DNA of 64,000 nucleotides from Nocardioides panzhihuensis (lineage in GTDB: Bacteria; Actinomycetota; Actinomycetes; Propionibacteriales; Nocardioidaceae). The stretch is from contig NZ_JACBZR010000001.1 of assembly GCF_013408335.1 (NCBI RefSeq), positions 3,635,501-3,699,500 on the forward strand, read 5' to 3'. Shown here piece after piece: positions 35,199 to 43,597 of this stretch. Under the pieces are notes generated by a model. It did not search any database, had not been told where the DNA came from, and was given only the letters and a program-made list of their open reading frames with translations. The number at the start of each line of letters is the position of its first letter. Within the stretch, counting starts at the first letter, position 1. The translations under genes were made by a program, and so were the position numbers.

Positions 35199-35243
35199 CA
35201 CGGCTCCGTTTCTGCCCGACGGCTCGGGATGGGGTTCGAGGCG

Positions 35244-35259
35244 ATGTGAACGCTAACAT
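35244..35259. promoter_or_regulatory. LacI-family operator ATGTGAACGCTAACAT before araB
   Basis: A 16-bp near-palindrome centred on CG, matching the LacI-type pattern ATGTTAGCGCTAACAT. It lies 46-61 bp before the araB ATG, and a LacI-family gene follows directly upstream. That protein is the obvious binder, probably releasing on arabinose. Confidence 0.75.
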
Positions 35260-35261
35260 GA

Positions 35262-35380
35262 ACCGGTCGAAGCGTCACCCCGGTCGGTCGAAGCGTCACC
35301 CCGGTCGGCCGAGTGGGCAACGTTGTGCCCACTCGACCGACGTACCTGACGTCTCGACCGACCTAACTGACGTCTCGACC
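35262..35380. repeat. Direct repeats and a stem-loop between araB and the LacI gene
   Basis: GGTCGAAGCGTCACCCC is repeated twice in tandem (about 35265-35303). A stem-loop with 15-bp arms (one mismatch) and a 6-nt loop follows at about 35305-35340, core GAGTGGGCA/TGCCCACTC. CTGACGTCTCGACCG is then repeated twice (about 35347-35381). The stem-loop can terminate the LacI transcript before araB. Confidence 0.65.
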
Positions 35381-36394
35381 GGGGGTCAGCGGGGCTGCCG
35401 AGTCTCGGACGACCAGCTCCGGAGCGATCAGCGGGGGCACCTCGACGGATCCCTCGGCGATGGCCTTCGTGGCCACCTCGACCGCGAGCTCGCCCAGCGA
35501 TGCGAAGTCCTGCCGGACGGTGGTCAGGGGCGGCCACAGGTACGCGGCGTCCGGGACGTCGTCGAAGCCCACGACGCTCACGTCCTGAGGAACCCGGCGG
35601 CCCGCCTCGTGCAGCGCCCGGATCACGCCGAGCGCCATCGAGTCGTTGGCCGCGAAGACGGCGGTGACCGAGGCGTCCCGGGCGATCACGGCGCCGGCCT
35701 CGTACCCGCTCCTGCTCGACCAGTCGCCGAAGATCTCGGGCCCCGGTTGCGCGCCGCCGTCCCGGAGCGCGGCGAGCCACCCCTCCCGGCGCTGCCTGGC
35801 GTCGATCCAGCCGACCGGACCGGCCACATGGGCGATGTTGCGATGGCCGAGGTCCAGCAGGTACTGGGTCGCCAGCACTGCGCCGGCGTGCTGGTCGATC
35901 CCCACCGAGCGCACTCCCTCGGGCGGGTCGCTGTGGATCATCACCACCTCGACGGTGGTGGCGAGCTGGGCGACGAGGTCCTCGAAGGACTGGTGCGAGA
36001 CGCCGAGGAGCACGGCCTCGACCGCGTCGTCGAGCAGAGCCTCGATCGCACGCTCCGTCGAGGTCGCCTCCAGATGAGGGACCGGACTGAGGATGATGTC
36101 GTAGCCGGCCCGCTGTCCGGCTTGGTGCACCGAGGCGGCCAGCGTGCTCGGCCCGTAGAGGTGCGGCTGCGAGTAGAGCAGGCCCAACCGACCCGACCGC
36201 CGCGTCACCAACGCTCGCGCCGACTTGTTGCGCCGGTAGCCCAGCTCGTCGATGGCGGCCTGCACCCGCTCACGGGTGTCACCGCGGACGGCATCGGAGC
36301 CGTTGACCACCCGGGACACGGTCTGGTGGGAGACCCCGGCCAGCGCCGCGACATCTGCCATGCTCGGCGCGTTCTTCGACTCCCCGTTGACCAT
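35363..36394 (-). CDS. LacI-family regulator, probable arabinose repressor
   Basis: A 343-residue LacI regulator. The N-terminal HTH and hinge are visible as ADVAALAGVSHQTVSRVVNGS and RRNKSARALVTRRSG (residues about 12-65), followed by a periplasmic-binding-like domain. It lies immediately upstream of araBDA on the same strand with an operator-like site in between. I infer control of arabinose use; the effector is not proven. Confidence 0.88.
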   Translation of the reverse strand: MVNGESKNAPSMADVAALAGVSHQTVSRVVNGSDAVRGDTRERVQAAIDELGYRRNKSARALVTRRSGRLGLLYSQPHLYGPSTLAASVHQAGQRAGYDIILSPVPHLEATSTERAIEALLDDAVEAVLLGVSHQSFEDLVAQLATTVEVVMIHSDPPEGVRSVGIDQHAGAVLATQYLLDLGHRNIAHVAGPVGWIDARQRREGWLAALRDGGAQPGPEIFGDWSSRSGYEAGAVIARDASVTAVFAANDSMALGVIRALHEAGRRVPQDVSVVGFDDVPDAAYLWPPLTTVRQDFASLGELAVEVATKAIAEGSVEVPPLIAPELVVRDSAAPLTPGRDVS

Positions 36395-36633
36395 GCGGTG
36401 ATCCTAAGCGGGTTCCCTCCGCGCGGAGGGAAGAGCCTCAGCTCTCCTCGAGACCGGGAAGCCCGTGACGCGCTCTGGTGAGGGCTGCGGCGAGCGGGGC
36501 ACAGCGTCCACCGGGTGCCAACGAGGCGAGCTCGTCCGGGTCCTCGGGCAGACCGAGGTCACGCGCGCTCCCCGGCATCCTGACCGCGGTGGCGGAGCTG
36601 TTGTTGGGCGGGCGAGGGCTGAGCTTCACTGAG

Positions 36634-36651
36634 CGAACGAAAATTCGTTCG
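36634..36651. promoter_or_regulatory. Palindrome CGAACGAAAATTCGTTCG
   Basis: Arms of 8 bp with AA in the centre. Its reverse complement recurs exactly at 36696-36713. Probably a dimer-binding operator. The wide spacing of the CGAAC/GTTCG halves (8 bp rather than 4) argues against a LexA box. Confidence 0.55.
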
Positions 36652-36695
36652 TCGCCGACCTCGAGCCGCCGCCGCTGGACTCAGATTCGGATGCG

Positions 36696-36713
36696 CGAAC
36701 GAATTTTCGTTCG
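36696..36713. promoter_or_regulatory. Palindrome CGAACGAATTTTCGTTCG
   Basis: Exact reverse complement of the copy at 36634-36651, with starts 62 bp apart, close to six helical turns. Two sites so spaced could be bridged by a repressor loop. Confidence 0.55.
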
Positions 36714-36755
36714 CCCGAGACCTACTCGGTCCGAGACTCTCCCAACGATGCCTTC

Positions 36756-38072
36756 TCATCGGCCCAGTACGTGGCGCAGTGCCGCCCCCAGCGTGGGGTG
36801 GCGGAACTCGTGGTCTGCGAGCGCGACCGGCTCGACCCGCTGGCTCGCCAGCGCCACCTCCTCGGCGCCCTCCTTGCCGAGCAGGAGCCGAGGGCCGAGG
36901 GCCGGCGTGGGCAGCAGCGCGGGCCTGTGGAGAACGTGCGCGAGCGTCTGCGCGTAGTCCCGGCTGGTGACCGGTTCGGGCGCGACCGCGTTGACCGGGC
37001 CGGTCAGCGACTCGTCGAGGATCACCCGGTGGTAGACGTCGACGAGGTCGTCGATGCCGATCCAGCTCAGCCACTGCTCGCCGCTGCCGAGCCGGCCACC
37101 CAGTCCGGCAGCGAAGAGCGGCCGCTGAAGCCGCAACGCTCCCCCGGCCGGCGTCTGGACGATGCCGGTCCTCACCGCGACGTTCCGCGGCCCGTCCACC
37201 CGGCCGGCCGCCTCCCAGTCGGCGACCACGTCGGCGAGGAAGCCGGTGCCCGGCGCCGAGGACTCGGTGAGCACCTCGTTTCTCCTGTTCGCACCGTAGA
37301 TCCCGATAGCGGAGGCGCCGACGAACGTGTGTACGCCGCTGCGTGCCGCCGCCTCCGCGAGCCGCCGGGTCGGCTCGATCCTGGAGTCGCGGATCGCCGC
37401 CTTGTGCGCCGCGGTGAAGCGGCCGGCGATGGACGCCCCGGCGAGATGGACGACCGCGTCGACACCGTCGAGGAGGTCCGGCGCCGGCGCCGATGGATCC
37501 CAGCGGCGCTGGTCCGCGCCCTCCGGGGCGCCTCTGACCAGCCTGATCACCCGATGGCCACCCGTGGTCAGAAACGGCACCAGCGCCTGACCGACGGTCC
37601 CGCTCGATCCGGTGACCGCGATGGTGAGGGACCTGCCCGCGGCGTACGTCCTGTGGTGGGCTGCGAGGTCGGCGCCCAGCTGAGCATGGCGGTAGGCGAT
37701 CATCCGGTCCACCATCCGCCCGAGCACGTTCGTCTCGATCCGGTCGGTGACCAGCGTCGCGGCGCCGTCGGCGGCGAACTCGTGCCGGTGGGTCCACGAC
37801 AGCGGCCGCAGCGAGGCGAGCCGGTCGGTGAACAGGTGCGGCGCCTCGTAGGCGGCTGGGTCGTGGCGGGCCACCCAGTCCACGCCGCGACCGAGCGAGA
37901 TCACCGCGGTGCCGTCGGCCAGGTCGGTCGCCTCCACCCGCGCCTCACCCGGCATCCACGGCGGCATCAACCGGTGGATCGCCCCGGGGCGCCGATGCCA
38001 CTCGAAGACCTCCTCGACCGGCGCGTCGATGCGCGTCGTCAGCGAATGGACCCGGACCAGCGGTGACGTCAT
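36756..38072 (-). CDS. TIGR01777-type NAD-dependent epimerase with N-terminal SRPBCC domain
   Basis: A 438-residue fusion. Residues about 1-145 form a START/SRPBCC ligand-binding domain, beginning VHSLTTRIDAPVEEVFEWHRRPGA. Residues about 150-438 are a YfcH-type epimerase, with VTGSSGTVGQALVPFL as the Rossmann loop and a DUF1731 end. The enzyme's substrate is not known in any organism to my knowledge. ATG at 38072; the frame stays open further upstream but that part overlaps the divergent LysR gene. Transcribed away from that LysR gene with 66 bp between the starts. Confidence 0.87.
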   Translation of the reverse strand: MTSPLVRVHSLTTRIDAPVEEVFEWHRRPGAIHRLMPPWMPGEARVEATDLADGTAVISLGRGVDWVARHDPAAYEAPHLFTDRLASLRPLSWTHRHEFAADGAATLVTDRIETNVLGRMVDRMIAYRHAQLGADLAAHHRTYAAGRSLTIAVTGSSGTVGQALVPFLTTGGHRVIRLVRGAPEGADQRRWDPSAPAPDLLDGVDAVVHLAGASIAGRFTAAHKAAIRDSRIEPTRRLAEAAARSGVHTFVGASAIGIYGANRRNEVLTESSAPGTGFLADVVADWEAAGRVDGPRNVAVRTGIVQTPAGGALRLQRPLFAAGLGGRLGSGEQWLSWIGIDDLVDVYHRVILDESLTGPVNAVAPEPVTSRDYAQTLAHVLHRPALLPTPALGPRLLLGKEGAEEVALASQRVEPVALADHEFRHPTLGAALRHVLGR

Positions 38073-38138
38073 ACCAGTAGCCTCGCGCGGATCCGCCGGG
38101 CGGACAACCACCGGGTCGGCCAGGCGTAAGGTCGGGCT

Positions 38139-39020
38139 GTGGACCTGCGGCTGCTGGAGTACTTCGTGGCTGTGGTCGACCATGGCGGCGTGACCAAGGC
38201 CGCCAACACGCTCTACATCTCGCAGCCGTCCCTGTCGCAGGCGATCCGCAACCTCGAGCGGGAGGTCGGCGCCCCGCTCTTCGACCGCAGCAACCGCACC
38301 CTCGAGCTCAACGCGGCCGGAGCGGCCTTCGTCGAGCCGGCGCGGCGGGTGCTCCGTGAGGCGCAGGAGGCCCGGCGCAAGGTCGGCGCGGTCCGGGACC
38401 TTCGAGGAGGCCGGCTCACTGTCGCCGCGCTGGCGAACCTCACGATCACGCCGCTCTCCGAGCTCGTGAGCGAGCTGCGCAGCCGGTATCCGGGGATCCA
38501 GGTGCACGTCGACGATCCGGGCAGTCCTGCCGGCGTGGTCGCCGCGGTGCGGCAGGGGCGGGCCGAGGTGGGGTTGACCCAGTTCTCCGCCCGACCCGAC
38601 ACCCTCGCCGTCGACGAGCTGTGGACCGAGCGGGTGATGCTGGCCATGGCGCCGGAGCTCGCGGCCGATCTGCCCGACCCGGTGCCGTTGGAGCTCGTCC
38701 GGGAGATCCCGCTGGTGCTGGAGGTCGATGACCGGCTCAGCAGCGTCATCGCGGACCCGGAGCTGCGCGACGCGATCGGGCAGGTGGCGGTCCGCTGCGC
38801 CCACCGACAGGCGATCTGGGAGCTGGTGGCGATGGGAGCCGGGGCGACGTTCCTGCCGGAGCGGCTGGCCGAGCGCGTCCTGCGCAAGGTCGTGCTGCGC
38901 GCGATCGAGCCGGAGGTACGCCGGCGGGTGGGGGTCGTCTACCGAGCCGATCAGCTCTCGCCGGCCGCCCGCGCCTTCGTCGACCTGACTCGGGAGACGG
39001 CGGGGTCTGCATCGTCCTGA
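38139..39020 (+). CDS. LysR-family transcriptional regulator
   Basis: A 293-residue LysR regulator, with the HTH KAANTLYISQPSLSQAIRNL (about residues 19-38) and an effector domain of the CynR type. The start is GTG at 38139, which leaves the typical MDLRLLEYFVAV N-terminus. It is divergent from the TIGR01777 gene. Its 3' end overlaps the convergent LysR gene by 70 bp. Target genes could be the epimerase or the acyl-CoA operon to the right. Confidence 0.88.
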   Translation: MDLRLLEYFVAVVDHGGVTKAANTLYISQPSLSQAIRNLEREVGAPLFDRSNRTLELNAAGAAFVEPARRVLREAQEARRKVGAVRDLRGGRLTVAALANLTITPLSELVSELRSRYPGIQVHVDDPGSPAGVVAAVRQGRAEVGLTQFSARPDTLAVDELWTERVMLAMAPELAADLPDPVPLELVREIPLVLEVDDRLSSVIADPELRDAIGQVAVRCAHRQAIWELVAMGAGATFLPERLAERVLRKVVLRAIEPEVRRRVGVVYRADQLSPAARAFVDLTRETAGSASS

Positions 39021-39916
39021 GCTGCGTGCTCCCGGGCCAGCTCGACGAATGCCTCGGCCGCCGGTGAAAGCCGCGCCGGCTCGAACACCAGCCCGTAGCG
39101 TCGGCTCAGAGCCGGCGTGAACGAACGGACCTCGGCACCACGTGCCCGGGCGAAGCCGGCCAGCGAGCGCTCGATGAAGGTGCCGCCGACGCCCGCCAAG
39201 GCGAAGGACAACCGAGCCTCGCGGTTCTGGAGCACGGCGGCCGGCGGCCGCAGCCGTCCAGCGGCCGCCATGGTGCGTACGATCTCCTCGGCGTGCGACC
39301 CTCCTGGCGGCACGATGACGAGCGGGATCTCAGGCAGCTCCTCCCACCGGATCGGGTCGTGCGCAGGGATGTCGCTCCCCCCGGGGAACGCGATCCAGAA
39401 CTCCTGCGTGCCGAGCTCGAGCACATCGAGCTGCTGCTCTCTGGACGTCGGTCGCGCGCCGTCGGCGTAGGGAAGATGGGTCACCACGATCTCGCAACGA
39501 CCGCTGCGCAAAGCGACGGCCGGGTCGTCATCGCTCTGCTTGCCGATGCTGATCAGCACCTTCGGATAGCGGCGGCGGTACTCTGCGACGAGCGCAGGCA
39601 CCAGCCCCGTACCCAACGCGGGGATCGTGGAGAGGTCGAGACGGCCGTGGAGCTGACCTTCCCGGTCGCGTACGGCACCTTCGGCCGCAGCGACGCCGCG
39701 CAGAATCCGCCGAGCCGAGCCGACCATGGTCAGCCCCGCGGAGGTCGGCACCATCCCCCGCCCGATCCGGTGGAAGAGGGCGGTGCCGAGCTCACGTTCG
39801 AGCGAGCGGAGCGCCTGCGAGACCGTCGGCTGCGCGACGCCGAGCGCCGTCGCGGCCGCGTGAACGCTGTCGTGGTCGACGACGGCTAGGAAGTAGCGCA
39901 GGTGGTGCACGTCCAT
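38951..39916 (-). CDS. LysR-family transcriptional regulator, convergent and overlapping
   Basis: A 321-residue LysR regulator with HTH AAATALGVAQPTVSQALRSL (about residues 20-39). Both this and the facing LysR protein end in LSPAAxAFVxL, so they are related. Here about 23 further residues are read antisense to the C-terminal codons of the facing gene. It lies just downstream of the acyl-CoA operon 39963-47875 on the same strand, with a 46-bp gap. Confidence 0.85.
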   Translation of the reverse strand: MDVHHLRYFLAVVDHDSVHAAATALGVAQPTVSQALRSLERELGTALFHRIGRGMVPTSAGLTMVGSARRILRGVAAAEGAVRDREGQLHGRLDLSTIPALGTGLVPALVAEYRRRYPKVLISIGKQSDDDPAVALRSGRCEIVVTHLPYADGARPTSREQQLDVLELGTQEFWIAFPGGSDIPAHDPIRWEELPEIPLVIVPPGGSHAEEIVRTMAAAGRLRPPAAVLQNREARLSFALAGVGGTFIERSLAGFARARGAEVRSFTPALSRRYGLVFEPARLSPAAEAFVELAREHAAQDDADPAVSRVRSTKARAAGES

Positions 39917-39962
39917 GGTCCCAACCTAGGCCGTACGCCGTGCCGTGCCCGGAACAGTCGGC

Positions 39963-40727
39963 TCAGCGCGGCGTCATCCGGATCGCGCCGTCCAGCCGGA
40001 TCGTCTCGCCGTTGAGATAGCCGTTCTCGAGGATGGTGCCCGCAAGGTGGGCGAACTCGTCGACGTGACCGAGCCGGGCCGGGTTGGGGACGGTGGCCTC
40101 CAACGAGGCGCGTACGTCGTCGCGCAGCCGGGCGAGCAGCGGAGTGTCCATGATGCCCGGCGCGATGGTGCAGACACGGATGTGACGGCTCGCCAGGTCG
40201 CGCGCGGCGGTCAGGGTCATCCCGACGACGCCGGCCTTCGACGCGGTGTAGTTGATCTGCCCGATCTGCCCTTCGTACGCCGCGACCGATGCGGTGAGCA
40301 CGATGGCGCCGCGCTCGCCGTCGACGACGTCGAGCCGCGCCATCCGCTCCGCGCCGAGCCGCAAGGCGTTGAACGAGCCGATCAGGTTCAGCCGGATCAC
40401 GAACTCGAAGTCCTCCAGCGACCCCGGGGTGCCGTCCTTGTCGAGGATCCGCATCCGGCGACCGGCACCGGCGCAGTGCACCAGCCCGCGTAGCCCGCCC
40501 TGGGCGTCGGCGATGTCGAGAGCGGCGGCGAACTGGTCGGCGTCGGTGACGTCCGCCGGGACGAACGTGGCGTTCACCCCGAGGTCGGCCGCGACCCGCT
40601 CGCCGTCGGATTCCGGCAGGTCGATCAGGGTGACCCGGCCGCCCTCCTTCAGCAGTCGGCGCGCGGCGGCAAGGCCGAGACCGGAGGCTCCTCCGGTGAC
40701 GGCGGTGGTGAGGCCTTCGAGGCGCAT
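39963..40727 (-). CDS. SDR-family dehydrogenase, 3-hydroxyacyl-CoA dehydrogenase type II-like
   Basis: Probably oxidises a 3-hydroxyacyl-CoA or related alcohol with NAD. The 254-residue protein has the cofactor loop TGGASGLG (residues 11-18) and the catalytic NYTASKAG (Y-x3-K) near 160. The inserted PxxVTD and EDFEFVIRLNLIGSFNALRL segments fit the HSD10-like branch. It is the last gene of the minus-strand acyl-CoA operon, 22 bp after the thiolase, the order expected for beta-oxidation. Confidence 0.86.
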   Translation of the reverse strand: MRLEGLTTAVTGGASGLGLAAARRLLKEGGRVTLIDLPESDGERVAADLGVNATFVPADVTDADQFAAALDIADAQGGLRGLVHCAGAGRRMRILDKDGTPGSLEDFEFVIRLNLIGSFNALRLGAERMARLDVVDGERGAIVLTASVAAYEGQIGQINYTASKAGVVGMTLTAARDLASRHIRVCTIAPGIMDTPLLARLRDDVRASLEATVPNPARLGHVDEFAHLAGTILENGYLNGETIRLDGAIRMTPR

Positions 40728-40749
40728 GGGTGGTCCTTTCAGAGAAGTG

Positions 40750-41880
40750 TCAGAGGAGCTCGAGGATCGTGGCGTTCGCGAGGCCGCCCGCCTCGCACAT
40801 CGTCTGCAGGCCGTAGCGGATGCCGTTGTCGCGCATGTGATGGACCAGCCGGGTCATCAGGATCGCGCCGGAGCCGCCCAGCGGGTGGCCAACGGAGATC
40901 GCGCCCCCGAGTGGGTTGAGCCGCTCGTCGAGGCCTCCGGTCTCCGCCTGCCAGGCCAACGGCACCGGCGCGAACGCCTCGTTGACCTCGTAGGTGCCGA
41001 TGTCGTCGATGCCGAGCCCGGCACGCCGCAGCGCCTTGGCGGTAGCGGCGAGAGGGGCGGTCAACATCATCACCGGGTCATCGCCCGCGAGGGCCGAGGT
41101 GTGCACCCGCGCGATCGGCCGCCACCCCCGGGCCGCAGCGGTCTCGCTCGACGTCACCAGCAGCGCCGCGGCACCGTCGGAGATCTGCGAGGAGTTGCCC
41201 GCGGTGACCACTCCGTCCTCCCGGAACACGGTACGCAGCCCGGCGAGCGACTCCACCGAGGTGCCACGGCGCAGCCCCTCGTCCACCTCGAGGCCGGCGA
41301 GCGGTGCCAACTGGCCGGCGAAGGCACCGGCATCGGTGGCCGCCGCGGTGCGCTCGTGCGACCTCGCGGAGTACTCATCGAGCCGCGTCCGGGACAACCC
41401 CCACTTGTCGGCGACCATCTCGGCGCCGATGCCCTGGTTGAACCCGTCGACGCCATAACGCGCGAGGACGGACAGCGGATACGGCGCACCGCCGGCCGCG
41501 GCGCTGCCCATCGGCACCCGGGTCATCGACTCGACGCCGCCGGCCACGGCGATGTCGTAGTGGCCCGCGATCACGCCGGCGGCGGCGAAGCTGACAGCCT
41601 GCTGGCTCGAGCCACAGCGGCGGTCGACCACGGTGCTCGGCACCGACTCGGGCCACCCGGCCGCGAGCACGCCGACCCGTCCGATGCTGCCGGACTGGTC
41701 ACCGACCTGGCTCACGCAGCCCCAGACGACGTCGTCGACGGTAGCCGGGTCGAGGTCGTTGCGTGCCGCCAGCGCAGTGAGCACGTGCGCGCTCAGATTC
41801 CCCGGGTGGATACCGGCGTACGCGCCGTTGCGCTTGCCGATCGGGGTGCGGACGGCGTCGACGATCACTGCATCACGCAT
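40750..41880 (-). CDS. Thiolase (acetyl-CoA acyltransferase)
   Basis: Cleaves a 3-oxoacyl-CoA with CoA to acetyl-CoA and a shortened acyl-CoA. The 376-residue protein has nucleophile C89 (RRCGSSQQA), the GHPLGGSGA loop with catalytic His, and a second Cys in MCEAGGLANA. The start overlaps the acyl-CoA ligase stop by 8 bp. It resembles FadA-type thiolases used in steroid or aromatic side-chain degradation. Confidence 0.92.
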   Translation of the reverse strand: MRDAVIVDAVRTPIGKRNGAYAGIHPGNLSAHVLTALAARNDLDPATVDDVVWGCVSQVGDQSGSIGRVGVLAAGWPESVPSTVVDRRCGSSQQAVSFAAAGVIAGHYDIAVAGGVESMTRVPMGSAAAGGAPYPLSVLARYGVDGFNQGIGAEMVADKWGLSRTRLDEYSARSHERTAAATDAGAFAGQLAPLAGLEVDEGLRRGTSVESLAGLRTVFREDGVVTAGNSSQISDGAAALLVTSSETAAARGWRPIARVHTSALAGDDPVMMLTAPLAATAKALRRAGLGIDDIGTYEVNEAFAPVPLAWQAETGGLDERLNPLGGAISVGHPLGGSGAILMTRLVHHMRDNGIRYGLQTMCEAGGLANATILELL

Positions 41881-43597
41881 GGGTGTCTCCTGGTTCGTTG
41901 GCGATGGCCCTGAGCTCGGTCTTGAGGATCTTTCCGGCGGGGTTGCTGGGCAGCCTGTCGACGAAGTGCACGGCCCGGACCTTCTTGTAGGGCAGCACCC
42001 GCTCCGCGACGTACGCCATCAGCTCGGCCGCGTCGACCTGGCCGCCTGCAGCGGGAACCACGAAGGCCACCGGCTCCTGGCCGACCGCGGTGAGGTCGCG
42101 GCCGACGACCGCGGCGCCGTCGACGTCGGGGTGGGTGACGAGCAGGTCCTCGAGCTCGCGCGGGTAGACGTTGTAGCCCTTGTAGATGAGCATGTCCTTG
42201 GCCCGGTCGCAGATGAAGAGGAAGCCGTCCTCGTCGACGTAGGCGATGTCGCCGGTGTCGAGCCAGCCGTCGACGAACTGCTGCGCGGTGGCCTCGGGAC
42301 GCTCGAAGTAGCCGTCGGTCACCTGCGGGCCACGCACCCACAGCTCACCGCGCTCCCCCGGGCCGAGCGGTTCACCGGTGAGACCCGCCCGGATCTCGAC
42401 CTCGGTGTCGAAGATCGGTACACCGACCGCACCGGGCTTGGTCCGTCCGTCACGGAAGATCGGACCGACGGACACCAGGCAGGTCCCCTCGGTGAGGCCG
42501 TACCCCTCGAGGATCACTGTGGACGGGAAGAGCTCCTGCAGCGCCTCCATCGTCGGCAGGTCGATCGGCGCAGCACCGGACGACACGACCCGCAGCGAGG
42601 TGAACTCGCGGGCTCCGGCGTTCTCGCCGGCGCCGACCAAGGCGTGCCACATGGTCGGGCTACCCGTGATGTAGGTCGCCCGCTCACGCTCGATCAGTCC
42701 CAGCATCCGCTGTGGGTCGAAACGGCCCGACAGCACCTGCCGTGTGCCGCACAGGTGGAGGAAGCTCGCATTGATCAGCGCGTGCGCATGGAACATCGGC
42801 GAGACGACGACCGTCACCGAGTCCCCAGGCACCACTCCGGCCTCGGCGGCGTCCGGGAGGGGGCGCAGGGTGGCCCCGTGGTCGTCCTGGCCAAGGATGT
42901 GGCCAGCCCGCCAGCCCGCCATCTGGGCGACGTTCGACACGACGTTGCGGTGCAGTACCCGGACCGCCTTCGGGACGCCGGTGGTCCCGCCCGTGTACGC
43001 GAGGTGGGCGAGGTCGTCAGGCCCGGTGGTGGTCTCCGGCCGGGTCGTCGGCTGACCCGCCATCAGACCCGCCAGCGTCACCGCGTCCGCGGGCAGGTCC
43101 TCGGAGGCCGGAGCCACATCCGTCCCGGGCGCGACGACCAGGGTCCGCAGCGCGGTGCCCTGCCGGGCCTCCTCGAGGAGCGCCAGGTGCTGGGGATGTG
43201 ACAACGCCGCCACGGCGCCGGTCTCCTCGATCTGGGCTCGCAACCCCGCCACCGGGTGAAGGGGGTTCGTCGGGGCCACGGTCGCACCGGCCAGCAGGAT
43301 CCCGTAGTAGCAGGGCAGGAACCACAGCGAGTTCGGCTGGTGCAGCACGACGACGTCGCGCTCGCGCACCCCGGCAGAGCGGAGGCCGTGCGCCACCTGG
43401 CAGGCGTGCGCGTGGATCTCGGCGAAGGTCAAGGTCGCGTCGCCATCCCGGACGCCGACCCGGTCGGAGTAGGCGCGGGCGGCGTACTCGTTGAGGTCGC
43501 CGACGGTCAGCGCGGGGTACTCGAGATGGCGCGGCAGCTGGTGCGGCCAGTAGCCCTGCTCGACAACGGGCGTCGTGGACTCGGTCACGGTGGTCAT
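41873..43597 (-). CDS. Acyl-CoA synthetase (AMP-forming)
   Basis: Activates a carboxylic acid with ATP and CoA. The 574-residue ANL-superfamily enzyme has the P-loop YTGGTTGVPKAV (about residue 215), the EGYGLTEGT motif (about residue 370), the LDTGDIAYVDEDGF hinge region, and the C-terminal catalytic Lys in NPAGKILK. Its length is slightly over the FadD3/FadD17 type. ATG at 43597 overlaps the enoyl-CoA hydratase stop by 4 bp. It is the entry enzyme of this operon. Confidence 0.93.
   Translation of the reverse strand: MTTVTESTTPVVEQGYWPHQLPRHLEYPALTVGDLNEYAARAYSDRVGVRDGDATLTFAEIHAHACQVAHGLRSAGVRERDVVVLHQPNSLWFLPCYYGILLAGATVAPTNPLHPVAGLRAQIEETGAVAALSHPQHLALLEEARQGTALRTLVVAPGTDVAPASEDLPADAVTLAGLMAGQPTTRPETTTGPDDLAHLAYTGGTTGVPKAVRVLHRNVVSNVAQMAGWRAGHILGQDDHGATLRPLPDAAEAGVVPGDSVTVVVSPMFHAHALINASFLHLCGTRQVLSGRFDPQRMLGLIERERATYITGSPTMWHALVGAGENAGAREFTSLRVVSSGAAPIDLPTMEALQELFPSTVILEGYGLTEGTCLVSVGPIFRDGRTKPGAVGVPIFDTEVEIRAGLTGEPLGPGERGELWVRGPQVTDGYFERPEATAQQFVDGWLDTGDIAYVDEDGFLFICDRAKDMLIYKGYNVYPRELEDLLVTHPDVDGAAVVGRDLTAVGQEPVAFVVPAAGGQVDAAELMAYVAERVLPYKKVRAVHFVDRLPSNPAGKILKTELRAIANEPGDTHA

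Larger units (their letters stand above)
36395..36755. other. Intergenic region between the TIGR01777 gene and the LacI gene
   Basis: A 361-bp stretch. It contains two 18-bp palindromes (36634-36651 and 36696-36713). A small minus-strand open frame, 36438-36629 (63 codons, GTG start), has codon use rather like coding DNA but no recognisable family and no ribosome site. It may be a small protein or a gene remnant. Confidence 0.45.

Noticed and set aside
36438-36629. A 63-codon minus-strand gene
   Set aside because: Codon use is compatible with coding, but no ribosome site, homology or partner could be seen; kept only as a note in the intergenic entry.
36634-36713. LexA/SOS boxes
   Set aside because: CGAAC and GTTCG are 8 bp apart instead of the 4 bp expected for actinobacterial LexA sites, and no DNA-repair gene is near.
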